This document shows, piece by piece, positions 1 through 10,152 of a stretch of 64,000 nucleotides of DNA. The DNA is taken from the NCBI GenBank assembly GCA_039720395.1, contig CM077833.1, forward strand, positions 11,841,133-11,905,132, read 5' to 3'. The stretch comes from Liquidambar formosana. Taxonomy: Eukaryota; Streptophyta; Magnoliopsida; Saxifragales; Altingiaceae. Numbering within the stretch: position 1 is the first letter of the stretch; every line of letters begins with the position of its first letter. The position numbers and the translations under genes were made by a program. The notes beneath the pieces are model-generated. The model did not search any database. It had not been told where the DNA came from and worked only from the letters and a program-made list of their open reading frames with translations.

Positions 1-962
1 TACGATTAAAACCCTAAAAATTAATCCAAGGGCTATTAGAGACCCCCTTGGGACTTGAGTAACTCAGAAGTTACCAAAAATTAGAAGGAAACTCGTCCAA
101 AAGAGCCCAAATACGTCAAAATAGGCAAGAGTCCACTTCAGCAAGGAGTTAGAGTGAAAATAGGAAAGTGGCCTCGGGTGACCACTAGGGCCTGGGCGGC
201 TAGCCACCTGGGCCTAGGCGGCTAGCCGCCCAGGCATGGGTGGTCACCCGAGCCCACATCAGCTTTTTGCTTTTTTTGGACTCCCTGACCTTCTACGAGT
301 GTTTCAGGGGGCAAATTAACTCCGATTTTGATGAAACAAAAGCCAAAACGACCGTGTTTCGATGAGGAATATATTTTTGAACATTTTAGGGTGAAAACCA
401 CTACCCATGGGGGCATGGTTAGGTTTGACAAAGGCAGTTAACTGCTATGCTCTACCTTTGCTAAGCATAGGTGTGCACATAGGATCAAACCAAATGCTTT
501 CCATATCAAAATTGAACTTCATAAAACACTTTTGGGGGTAAAATGACGACTAATGAAAGTTAATTTGAAAAGATTTGGTTGGTAATTGTGAGTCAATTAG
601 AGCTAACTCAAAGGAGGGTCAATTAACCAACTTGAACTACATCGAGCCATTTTAATCCCGAACCATTGATTCATCAAATTGAAACTAGAAATACCTCATA
701 TGTATCCATATGAACTCCAATTGACAATTTGGAGATCATTTCAAGGTCAAATGAAAAGTTTGGGACTTAAAAGACGATTATGCTCCTCAAGTCACAAAAG
801 CTCTTATTATCCCTCAAGATCAACTCCAAATTGAACCAAAATTCATATCCACTGTCCTTGTGACTCTAGAAAACTAATGCAAGTGACTAGACTCAAAAAC
901 AAAACAAAGACATGCATGAAATGATGAGCCCTAGTAAGGTGGTGCAAAAATGGGGTGTGACA
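1..962 (-). mobile_element. Tat-type LTR, element A (partial, 3' LTR)
   Basis: This is the U3 side of a long LTR read on the minus strand. It ends at 962 in the complement of the LTR start TGTCACACCCC, next to a complementary polypurine tract, so it is the 3' LTR of a minus-strand element. The rest lies left of the window. It aligns by eye with B (10153-12792) and D (61889-64000) and is closest to D. At 173-253 it carries the GC-rich inverted repeat found in all full LTRs of this group. The small ORFs here have no coding support. Confidence 0.85.
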
Positions 963-1005
963 GAAGCCCCTTATTGGCGAACAAGTTACACTTGTGAACC
1001 AATGA
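963..1005 (-). promoter_or_regulatory. Polypurine tract and stem-loop, element A
   Basis: Read on the minus strand, a G-rich tract (AAGGGGCTTC) abuts the LTR start. This is the expected plus-strand primer. Just before it is a stem-loop with an outer stem like CCAATG and an inner stem CAAGT/ACTTG. Versions of the same structure occur at 12801-12835, 43312-43346 and 57001-57033. Confidence 0.75.
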
Positions 1006-1099
1006 TAAAGAACAACCCATTTTTGCCAAAAGCCTGGAGAAATCACACACTGTATCAACAATGATAGGAGGTTGAAAACCTGGGATTGAAATAAGAAAG

Positions 1100-2745
1100 C
1101 ATACTCAAGTCATGAGTATACTTAAACCACTAGGGGTTGAGAATTGATAAGAGAAGCATATTCAAGCCATTATGAATGAACATACTTTTGAAATGGAAAG
1201 ATATATTCAAGTCGCGAATATATTTAACCAAGTGATTGAGAATGAAATCTGAGAAGCATATTCAAGGAATACACTTTTGAAATGGAGAAATATATTCAGG
1301 TCATGAATACATTTAACCAAGTGATTGAAAAAGACTGAGAAGTATACTCAAGTGATGAGTACACCTTTGAAATGGAGAAATATATTCTGGTCACGAATAT
1401 ATTTAACCAAGTGATTAAGAAAGACTGAGAAGTATACTCAAGTGATGAGTATACCATTGAAATGGAGAAATATATTTAAGTGATAAATATATTTAACCAA
1501 GTAAGATAGAGAATGATCTGAGAAGCATACTCAAGTGATGAGTATACCATTGAAATGGAGAAATATATTTAACCAAGTAAGTGACAAATGATCTGAGAAG
1601 TATACTCAAGTGATGAGCATACCATTGAAATGGAGAAATATATCCAAGCGATGAATATATTTAACCAAGTAAGTGACAAATGATCTGAGAAGTATACTCA
1701 AGTGATGAGTATACCATTGAAATGGAGAAATATATTCAAGTCACAAATATATTTAACCAAGTAAGTGACAAATGAACTGAGAACTATACTCAAGTGATGA
1801 ACATACCATTGAAATGGAGAAATATATCTAAGTCACGAATATATTTAACCAAGTGAGTGACAAATGATCTGAGAAGTATACTCAAGTGATGAGTATACCA
1901 TTGAAATGGAGAAATATATTCAAGTGATGAATATATTTAACCAAGTAAGTGACAAATGATCTGAGAAGTATACTCAAGTGATGAGCATACCATTGAAATG
2001 GAGAAATATATCCAAGCGATGAATATATTTAACCAAGTAAGTGACAAATGATTTGAGAAGTATACTCAAGTGATGAGTATACCATTGAAATGGAGAAATA
2101 TATTCGAGTAATGAATATATTTAACCAAGTAAGTGACAAATAATCTGAAAAGTATACTGAAGTGATGAGTATACCATTGAAATGGAGAAATATATTCAAG
2201 TCACGAATATATTTAACCAAGTAAGTGACAAATGAACTGAGAAGTATACTCAAGTGATGAGCATACTAGTGACAAATGAACTGAGAAGTATACTCAAGTG
2301 ATGAGCATACCATTGAAATGGAGAAATATATCCAAGTCACGAATATATTTAACCAAGTAAGTGACAAATGATCTGAGAAGTATACTCAAGTGATGAGTAT
2401 ACCATTGAAATGGAGAAATATATTCAAGTGATGAATATATTTAACCAAGTAAGTGACAATGAACTGAGAAGTATACTCAAGTGATGAGTATACCATTGAA
2501 ATGGAGAAATATATTCAAGTGATGAATATACTTAACCAATTAAGTAACAAATATCTGAGAAGTATACTCAAGTGATGAACATACCATTGAAATGGAGAAA
2601 TATATTCAGGTCACGAATATATTTAACCAAGTAAGATAGAGAATAATCTGAGAAGTGTACTCAAGTGATGAGTACACTATTGAAATGGAGAAATATATTC
2701 AAGTGATGAATATGTTCAACCAAGTGGGATAGAAAATCAAGATTT
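1100..2745 (-). repeat. 92-bp tandem hairpin array, 3' UTR of element A
   Basis: The array has about 17 units. Unit starts at 1595, 1687, 1779, 1871 and 1963 give a 92-bp period; the first 400 bp are more divergent. Each unit holds two hairpins separated by short spacers. One has arms like GTATACTC/GAGTATAC (1692-1714), the other arms like AAATATATTC/GAATATATTT (2416-2442). Loops are mostly AAGTGAT, AAGTCAC or AGGTCAC. Some arms change as pairs, for example GTGTACTC/GAGTACAC at 2655-2677. Tandem repeats in the 3' UTR are known for Tat/Ogre elements; the paired arms are my observation. Confidence 0.9.
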
Positions 2746-3177
2746 GAAATAAGAGTATATGATCAATTTATCAAGATTGAACAAGCATGGTGTGAGGGGA
2801 AAGTGCCTTAACACATTGTCACTTGAGTTGGCATGGCACAGGGGAAATATATTCAACCCTTTTGAACATAAAATCAATTCAAAGAATTGATTTCAAGGTG
2901 AAATATGTTTGATTTTAAGCTCAAAAAGTGTTGAATATCTCATTTGGAAGAAGGCTTAATCACGTGCCAAGGCGAGACAAAGCTAGAAAGCAGAGTCAAA
3001 AGAGCAGGCTTGGGTGACCACCAGGCCTTGGGAGGCTAGCCACCCAGGCCCTTTGGAATTCCCTTATGGTGATTTACTCATGTTTTTGTGCAAAAATATG
3101 CTCAAAATAAGCTTCCCAAGGTCACATAACCATATAGGGTCGAAAATAGGCAAAACTGGGCAAAATAGGAAAACGGC

Positions 3178-3257
3178 CTCAGGTGACCACCTGGGGCTGG
3201 GCGGTTAGCCACCCAAGCCCAGGTGGCTAGCCGCCCAGGCCTGGGTGGTCACCCGAG
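3178..3257. repeat. GC-rich inverted repeat upstream of antisense ORF
   Basis: The outer arms are CTCAGGTGACCACC and GGTGGTCACCCGAG, with inner GGCGG/CCGCC and GCTAGC palindromes. It is the same sequence family as the inverted repeat in the LTRs (173-253, 6932-7011, 12002-12082, 57752-57830). Here it lies about 90 bp upstream of a TATA box and 145 bp upstream of the ATG at 3401, so it may be a shared promoter module. Confidence 0.75.
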
Positions 3258-3344
3258 CCTGAAGCGGAAATCCCACTTTGAATAGGAAACTTCCTATTTT
3301 GACGGGTTTTCTCCTTCCAGAACTTGGATTTTTGACCTTTTCCC

Positions 3345-3352
3345 TATAAAAA
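3345..3352 (+). promoter_or_regulatory. TATA box of the antisense ORF (element A)
   Basis: TATAAAAA lies about 50 bp upstream of the ATG at 3401, a normal plant spacing with a short leader. It suggests that this ORF had its own promoter, opposite to the LTR promoter. No transcript evidence is available. Confidence 0.5.
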
Positions 3353-3400
3353 CACATCCGAGAGGTTCCTAAACCTACTTGTATTCATTCATTAGAAATT

Positions 3401-4687
3401 ATGGAGGCTCTAGACAAATTTTTAGGAGGGTTTTTGAGAGTTATGAGTGCTGAGGCAAAATCTGAGTTCAAGTGTTTTGGCTTAGATCCATTGCTTTCCT
3501 TGAGGCATGTGAAGCCTGAAACGAACCTCCTAACTGCTGCTACATATTTTTGGGATCCCCAAGTTTATGTGTTCCGCTTCAACTATAAAGAACTGTGCCT
3601 AACCATGGAGGAATTCTGTGCGTTGTATGGAATTTCACCGGTAGGTCCTTTCATTCTCTATACTCCTCGCCCAAGCTTTCTTACTTCTTTCTCCAACCTC
3701 TTTGGGATTCACCAACAATATGCCTCCATATTTGTAAAAGACCATATGGTAGACTTGATGAAATTGGCAACCTATTTCTTGGCATATGACAGTAAAGGTA
3801 TTCTGAAATTTACCTTTCCTATTAAGCATGCACTTGCCTTTTGCCTTATTGGTCGTTTCCTTATTTCAACTGGTACTCTACATGTTCCCATACAAATCTG
3901 TGAGTTAATTCCTCTCCTTGCCAAGGGTCATAACTTGATTCCCATCGTACTAGTTGAAACCCTGAATAGTTTGGATGAAATCCATGAGGACCCAAAGGTT
4001 CCCTTAGGAGGTAGCCCCGTTCTGCTATAGATGTGGTTGCTTGAAAGACTGAATTTCTTATCACCCATTGTCATTACACCGTACAAGCCCCAGCACTACT
4101 GCCTTTGCCGCATCGAACTGCCTGAAAGATTTTCATTGAGGGATTGGCTGGGTCACTTCCAAACCCTTTCATGGAAGAATATCAAGTGGTTTGTCTTCAT
4201 ATGGGGCTGCAATGAACAGGTGCTTCTGCGAACTTCTGGATGTGCCATGGTGAGACTCATAGGGCTGAGGTCTACTTCATTTTATTGGCCTTCAAGGGTT
4301 CTTCGTTAGATGGGTGCCATGCAAACCATACCCACTTCCTTGAAAGGTGACTATCATGTGGTGCCTGCGGGTCTTTCTATAGTGACTTGGGCGAAGGATC
4401 GATGGCCTAGCAAGCTGACACTAACCCAAGTTACGAACACTGATGGTCCATATATGATGAGCTCCGAGTACAAGGAATGGTTGAAAAGTAATTTGGGTGA
4501 GAGAGAGACTACTCGAAGAGAAAGGATTTTTGGACTTATCAAGAATAATGAACTTGGATCTTGTAGAGAAGATATTATAGAGGCAGTGACAGCAGCTTAT
4601 GAACATGACTTGAGGAAGAAAAGAAGACACGAAAGAGAGAAGAAGAAAGCCGAGGAGCGAGCTGCAAAGAAGCCCAAGAATAACTGA
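3401..4687 (+). pseudogene. Antisense extra ORF of Tat element A, plant-mobile-domain-like, two stops
   Basis: One reading frame runs from ATG 3401 to TGA 4685, about 428 codons, broken by in-frame TAG at 4028 and 4307. The N-terminal third has the look of plant mobile domain / DUF7745-like proteins: an aromatic WDP motif (residues about 50-53), then FRF and LTMEEFCALYGI. The C-terminus is rich in Lys, Arg and Glu (DLRKKRR, then KKKAEERAAKK), like a nuclear localisation or nucleic-acid-binding tail. It lies antisense between pol and the 3' LTR; extra ORFs at this position are known in plant Tat elements. The molecular function is unknown. The TAG at 4307 is also present in the second copy (7719-8197). 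The domain assignment is from memory and tentative. Confidence 0.65.
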
Positions 4688-5031
4688 AGACTCAATAGAA
4701 TAGGATATTTATGGCATTTTTATAGTTCTTTTCCTTAATACCAATAAATTGCTATTGTCAATCAATTTTAGTTTTGAATAAATTGCCAATAATAGATTAA
4801 ATTTGGGATTTTGTTGTTTGATTTAGACCGCACCCAAGGTAACTTTATGGGTTGCCTACGTATCTCTATGATTTTTTTCTTTTTTGCTTTTTTTTTTTTT
4901 TTTTTTTTTTGTTTTTTCGTTTTGTTTTTTTCCCTTTTTTTTTTTTTTTGAATGGAGAATCAGGTCTTACGTAGTTCTTATGCCTTAACTTTTGCCTAGG
5001 CCGCTCTTATGGGTTTTTAACCTAGTAGGCC
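4688..5031. other. Spacer between converging ORFs, with T-rich tract
   Basis: The plus-strand ORF ends at 4687 and the minus-strand pol ends at 5032, so the two converge here. The spacer holds a long T-rich run (about 4869-4949, A/G-rich in element sense) flanked by text conserved in all Tat copies: TTGCCTACGTATCTC on one side and TTTTGCCTAGGC on the other. Counterparts are 8198-8558, 39793-40075 and 46130-46380. It may serve 3'-end formation for both transcripts. Confidence 0.6.
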
Positions 5032-5828
5032 TTAAACATGATATTTCTTTAATTGATCCAAATTAGTTGGACGAGCGAACTCAATTCCATCTAAATCCAT
5101 AAGGCGAACAGCCCCTGCTGGCAATATCTCTTTGATAATGTATGTTCCACCCCAACTTGGCTTGAATTTCCCTCGCGGATTGAATACTGGAGCTCTGATT
5201 TCTTTCAACACTACATCCCCTTTCTTTAGACCTCGATCTTTGAAATGCTTGTTGAATGCTCTGGCAACTCTCTGCTGATACCCCTTATTGATGTTCTGTA
5301 ACCCCATAGAGCCAATGGTAACTTCTCATGCCAATCTGTGTGTGAGTCTGCAGTCTTCTGTAATATCTTCTTGATGTTTTTGTTAGCCGCTTCCACTGCT
5401 CCATTAATCTGAGGACGGTATGGTGACGATAGATTGTGAACTATGCCATACTTTTGTAAGAGCTCATGGGTTTCTTTCTGAAAGTGCTGGCCATTGTCTG
5501 AGATAACTTTATGCGGTACCCCATATCGATAGATAATGCTGTGCTGTATGAATTGTGCTACCTTTTTCGAATTCAAGGTCTTGAAGGACACTGCTTCCAC
5601 CCACTTAGTGAAATAGTCGATAGCAACCAGAATGTATTCATGCCCATTTGACGCCTTTGGTTTGATCTGTCCGATGATATCTATCCCCCATACTGCGAAC
5701 GGCAATGGTGACGACATACTTGTTAAAGGCATAGAAGGCAAATGTTGTCCACTAGCGAACAATTGGCATTTGTGGCACTTCTTGACATGTGCGTGGCAAT
5801 CCCTTTCCATGGTAGACCAATAATAGTC
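5032..5828 (-). pseudogene. pol: Tat pol, integrase part (element A), deleted and frameshifted
   Basis: This is the C-terminal part of a Ty3/gypsy polyprotein. From the right it has the zinc-finger cysteines (CHKC), the first catalytic Asp (GIDIIG), the second (SDNGQHF) and the Glu (NGAVEAANK), then WGYRTS. At about 5290-5310 roughly 200 bp present in the other copies (compare 8820-9010) are missing. The frame therefore shifts to the C-terminal block with KGDVVLKEIRAPVF and ending DQLKKYHV. The piece stops abruptly at 5828, at WSTMERDC, where LTR fragment F begins. Integrase would insert element DNA in the nucleus; this copy cannot work. Confidence 0.85.
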
Positions 5829-7718
5829 GATGCAAAAATATCATATTTATCTAATATGCAACACATATGCAGCAACTATGAAGAAAAACTAGAGAAAAAC
5901 CCTAAGCTATCATGCTATATGCAACTTTCCTAAAACAAGGATGAATGAAACCCTAGAATCACACTAGTGCATAAAATCCCATGAAATCACTATAAACCAT
6001 GCAAAACAGAATATGAACAGCATTCAATCCATGCATATTAACCAATAGAATGATCCTCACATGATAAAAACATAGGCTTTCACATGAAATAATGCTATTC
6101 TAAGCATAACCTCAATTTCAGCCCAAGAGAAATCCTAGAATCTCAAATATGCAGTAAATCACATGAAATAACACTCTAGCATACTAAACAGCCCATAAAC
6201 ATCATCCTAAACATGCATACTAGCTAATAGAAGCAACAAAACATGATAAAAAGACAAGCTTTAATATACAAAAGAGTTATTTCATGCAGAAAACCAATTT
6301 CAGTACTAAGGAAACCCTAGAATCCCAAATATGCAGTAAATCACATGAAATAACACTCTAGCATACTAAACAGCCCATAAACATCATCCTAAACACGCAT
6401 ACTAGCTAATAGAAGCAGCAAAACATGATAAAGGCATATGCTTTGACATCAAATCATGCTATTCTATGCAAAACCCTAACTTTAAAAGAGAGAAGAGGAG
6501 AAGAGAGGGTATACCTATGGTTGCTGCTGTAGAGAGTCCTCCTTCTCTTATGCACTGTTGGGAATTCCTTCCTTCAAGCCTTCAAGCCAAACTCCAGCCC
6601 TCCTTCAAGCTCTCTTTCTCACTCTCTCACTTAAAGCTTAGGTTAAACTACCCTAAGGATGGCTATCATAGCTTCCAAGTCTCACACATGCCTCCCCATC
6701 AGAAATTACCTCCCCCATTGCTGAAGTATAAAGGGGTATTTATAGGGTTTGAGGGAAAACCCTCAATGGTTGGGATTAGAACCCTAGGTATTGATCCAAG
6801 GGCTCTTAGAGGTTCCCTTGGGGCTCAAGTAGGTCAAATAGGGTTGAAAATAGGGTTAAATGGCGGCTGGAGTCGGACAAATCCGAGGAAATAGGAAGGG
6901 ATCCGCTTCAGCACTCAAAAAAGGAAAGTGGCTCGGGTGACCACCTGGGGCTGGGCGGCTAGCCACCTGGGCCCAGGCGGCTAGCCGCCCAGGCCTGGGT
7001 GGTCACCCAAGGCCTTGTCAGCTTATGCCCATTTTTGACCCTTTCGGCTTCCAAATGTGTTTCAGGGCTCAAATCAACTCCGATTTTGACGAAACGAAGG
7101 CCAAAACGATTGTGTTTCGAAGGGGAATGTAATTTGAGTCACTTGAGGGCAAGAAACCCTAGCCATGGCTGCATGGTTGGGTCCTAAAAAGGTGGTTAAC
7201 CGCTATGCCCCACCGTCGCTTAGCTTAGGTATGCACACAGGGTTGCACCAAATGCCTTCCAATTCGAAATTCAACCTCCCTAAACACATTTAGGGATGAA
7301 ATTAAGACTAATCAAAGTCGAATGAATAGTCATGGAGTGAAAATCATGAGCCAATTCGAGCTAACCCGAAATAGGTCTCTTAACCAACCTGAGCCATATT
7401 GAGCCATTCTAACCCCGAACCGTCAATTCATCGAATTGAACCCATAAATACCTCAAATGCATCCATATGAACTCCAATTGGCAACTTGGAGATCATTTCA
7501 AGGTCAAATGGAAAGTTTGTGACCTAAAAGACAGTTATGCCCCTCAAATGACAAAAGTTCTTATTAATCCTCAAGATCAATTCCAAACCGAACCAAAATT
7601 CATACACATCATCTTCAGGACCCTAGAAACTCAATGCAAAAGACTAGACTCAAAAAGGAAACAAAAAGACACATGAAATGAAAAACCCTAGCTAAGGTGG
7701 CAAAAATGGGGTGTGACA
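5829..7718 (-). mobile_element. Truncated Tat LTR (fragment F)
   Basis: This is the U3 end and middle of an LTR on the minus strand. Its right end at 7718 is the normal LTR terminus; its left end is broken inside the LTR. It is closest to the 3' LTR of H (57043-60285): both have the same text around the GC-rich repeat and the CTTCAGCACTC neighbourhood. It contains two clear copies of a 180-bp subrepeat (about 6147 and 6327), a TATA box at 6737-6744 on the minus strand, and the GC-rich inverted repeat at 6932-7011. Neither side continues into matching element sequence. Confidence 0.8.
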
Positions 7719-8197
7719 ACAGTGAACAGGTGCTTCTGCGTACTTCTGGATGTGCAATAGTGAGACTCATAGGATTGAGGTTTACTTCCTTCTATTGGCC
7801 TTCAAGGGTTCTTCATTAGATCGGTGCCATGCAAACCATACCCACTTCTTTGAAAGGTGACTATCCTGTGGTGCCTGCGGGTCTTTCTGTAGTAACTTGG
7901 GCAAAGGATCAATGGCCTAGCAAGTTGACACTAACCCAAGTTATGAATACTGATGGTCCATATATGATGAGCCCCGAGTACAAGGAATGGTTGAAAAATA
8001 ATTTGGGTGAGCGAGAGACTACTCGAAGAGAAAGGATTTTTGGACTTATCAATAATAATGAACTTGGACCTTGCAGAGAAGATATTATGAAAGCAGTGAC
8101 AGCAGCTTATGAACATGACTTGAGGAAGAAAAGAAGATTCTGGAGAGAAACGAAGAAAGTTGAAGAATGGGCTGCAAAGAAAACCAAGAAGAATTGA
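7719..8197 (+). pseudogene. Antisense extra ORF, C-terminal fragment (second copy)
   Basis: This matches 4207-4687 closely. It starts abruptly after LTR F within the codons for NEQVLLRTSG, shares the in-frame TAG (about 7818), then has the stretch MQTIPTSLKGDYPVVPAG and ends in a basic tail at TGA 8195. There is no start or upstream part, so it cannot be a working gene. Confidence 0.75.
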
Positions 8198-8558
8198 AGA
8201 CTCAATAGAATAGGATATTTATGACATATTTATAGTTCTTTTACTTAATACCAATGAATTACTATGTCAATCACTTTTAGTTTTGAATAAATTGCCAATA
8301 ATAAATTAAATCTGGCATTTTGTTGTTTGATTTAGACCACACCCAAAGTAACTTTATGGGTTGCCTACGTATCTCCATGATTTTTTCTCTTTTTTTTTTT
8401 TTGTTTTTTTGTTTTTTTGTTTTTGTTTCTGTTTCTTTTTTTTCTTCTTCTTTTTTTTTTTTTTTTTTTTTTTTTGGAATGAAGAATCAGGTCTTACGTA
8501 GTTCTTATGCCTTAACTTTTGCCTAGGCTGCCCTTATGGGTTTTCAACCTAGCAGGCC
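8198..8558. other. Spacer with T-rich tract (second copy)
   Basis: This is the counterpart of 4688-5031. It has a T-rich run at about 8388-8476 between the end of the plus-strand ORF fragment and the end of minus-strand pol. The flanking text is conserved; the length and composition of the run differ. Confidence 0.6.
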
Positions 8559-10152
8559 TCAAACATGATATTTCTTTAATTGATCCAAATTAGTTGGACG
8601 AGCGGACTTAATTCCATCTAAATCCATGAGGCGAACAGCTCCTGCTGGCAATATCTCTTTGATAATGTATGGTCCACCCCAACTTGGCTTGAATTTCCCT
8701 CGCGGATCGAATACTGGAGCTCTGATTTCTTTTAGCACTACATCCCCTTTCTTTAGACCCCGATCTTTGACATGCTTGTTGAATGCTCTGGCAACTCTCC
8801 GCTGATACCCCTGTACATGATACAGCGCCCTTAATTGCCTTTCGTCCAATAAAGCTAACTCGTTATAACGGCTCTTAACCCAGTCCACTTCTGTTATCTG
8901 ACTCTCCATGGCAACCCTTAGTGAAGGAACCTCTAATTCAACTGGCAACACGGCCTCCATTCCATAAACTAGAGAGTAAGGGGTAGCCCCTGTTGACGAC
9001 CTTACTGACGTTCTGTAACCCCATAGAGCCAAGGTAACTTCTCATGCCAGTTTGTGTGTGTATCTGTAGTCTTCTGTAATATCTTCTTGATATTCTTGTT
9101 AGCTGCCTCCATGCTCCATTAGCTTGAGGACGGTATGGTGACGACAGATAGTGAACTATGCCGTACTTTGCAAGAGCTCATGGGTTTCCTTCTTAAAGTG
9201 CTAACCATTGTTTGAGATAACTTCATGCGGTACCCCATATCGATAGATAATGCTGTGCTATATGAACTGTGCTACCTTCTTCGAATTCAAGGTCTTGAAG
9301 GATACTGCCTGCACCCATTTAGTGAAATAATCGATAGCAACCAGGATGTATTCATGCCCATTTAATGCCATTGGCTTGATCTGTCTGATGATATCTATCC
9401 CTTATACTGCGAACGGCCATGGTGATGACATATTTGTTAAAGGCATGGAAGGCAAATGTTGTCCACTAGCGAACAGTTGGCACTTATGGCACTTCTTAAC
9501 ATGCGCGTGGCAATCTCTTTCCATGGTAGACCAATAATAGCCTAACCTTATGATTTTCTTAGCCAACATATAGCCATTCATGTGTGGAACCCCTGTCCCT
9601 TCATGGATTTCTTTAATCAGATGCTCGGCTTCCTCCTTGGTGACACACAGCAAGTGGATCCCGTCATATGATCTCCGATATAGCTTTCCTCCACAAAGTA
9701 CATAGTGACTCGCCAACCGTCTTAAGGTTTTTCTGTCAATGCAAGATGTTCCTTCTGGGTACTCCCTTTCTTCAATGAACTTATTTATGTCATGGAACCA
9801 TGGATGGCCATCATTCACGTCCCTTCCTTGGATTGCACAACAGTACACAGGCTTCTCTCGGCATTCTATCACCAACGGCTTCACATTTCCCCCTTCGGGT
9901 ATCTCCACCATGGATGCTAGGGTTGCCAAAGCATCGGCGAACTGGTTCTTGTTTCTTGACAGGTAGTTGAACTCTATCTCTGAGAACTCCTTGGTTAGAG
10001 CTTCCAAATAAGCATGGTATGGCAGCAGCTTCTCATCCCGAGTTTTTCGTTCCCCTTTTATCTGACAAATAATTAGTGCCAAGTCCCGAACACTTCCAAT
10101 TCTTTGATCCCTAATTCAAGCGCAACTTCTAATGCCAAGATACAAGCCTCGT
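8559..10152 (-). pseudogene. pol: Tat pol fragment: second RNase H and integrase
   Basis: From the right: the end of an archaeal-type RNase H as used by Tat elements (ALIICQIKG, YHAYLEALTKEF, NQFADALATLASM), a linker, the integrase zinc finger (HMNGYMLAKK to CHKC), the catalytic core and the C-terminal domain (DPRGKFKPSW, end DQLKKYHV). The block 9402-10082 is open, as is 8559-9032; the core between them has frameshifts. The second catalytic motif reads SNNG instead of SDNG (about 9200), so the Asp is lost. The right end at 10152 is cut within the RNase H by LTR B, leaving flank CTCGT. Confidence 0.85.

Larger units (their letters stand above)
2746..3400. other. 3' UTR between array and antisense ORF (element A)
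   Basis: This non-coding stretch is shared with 14941-15027 plus 18025-18256 in element B, for example the text around 2780-2960. It includes a G-box CACGTG at about 2951, a partial GC-rich repeat at 3005-3055 and a full one at 3178-3257. It ends in the leader of the plus-strand ORF at 3401. Confidence 0.6.

Noticed and set aside
1100..2745. CRISPR-like regular array
   Set aside because: The units are repeated as a whole with no unique spacers, and the context is a plant retrotransposon 3' UTR.
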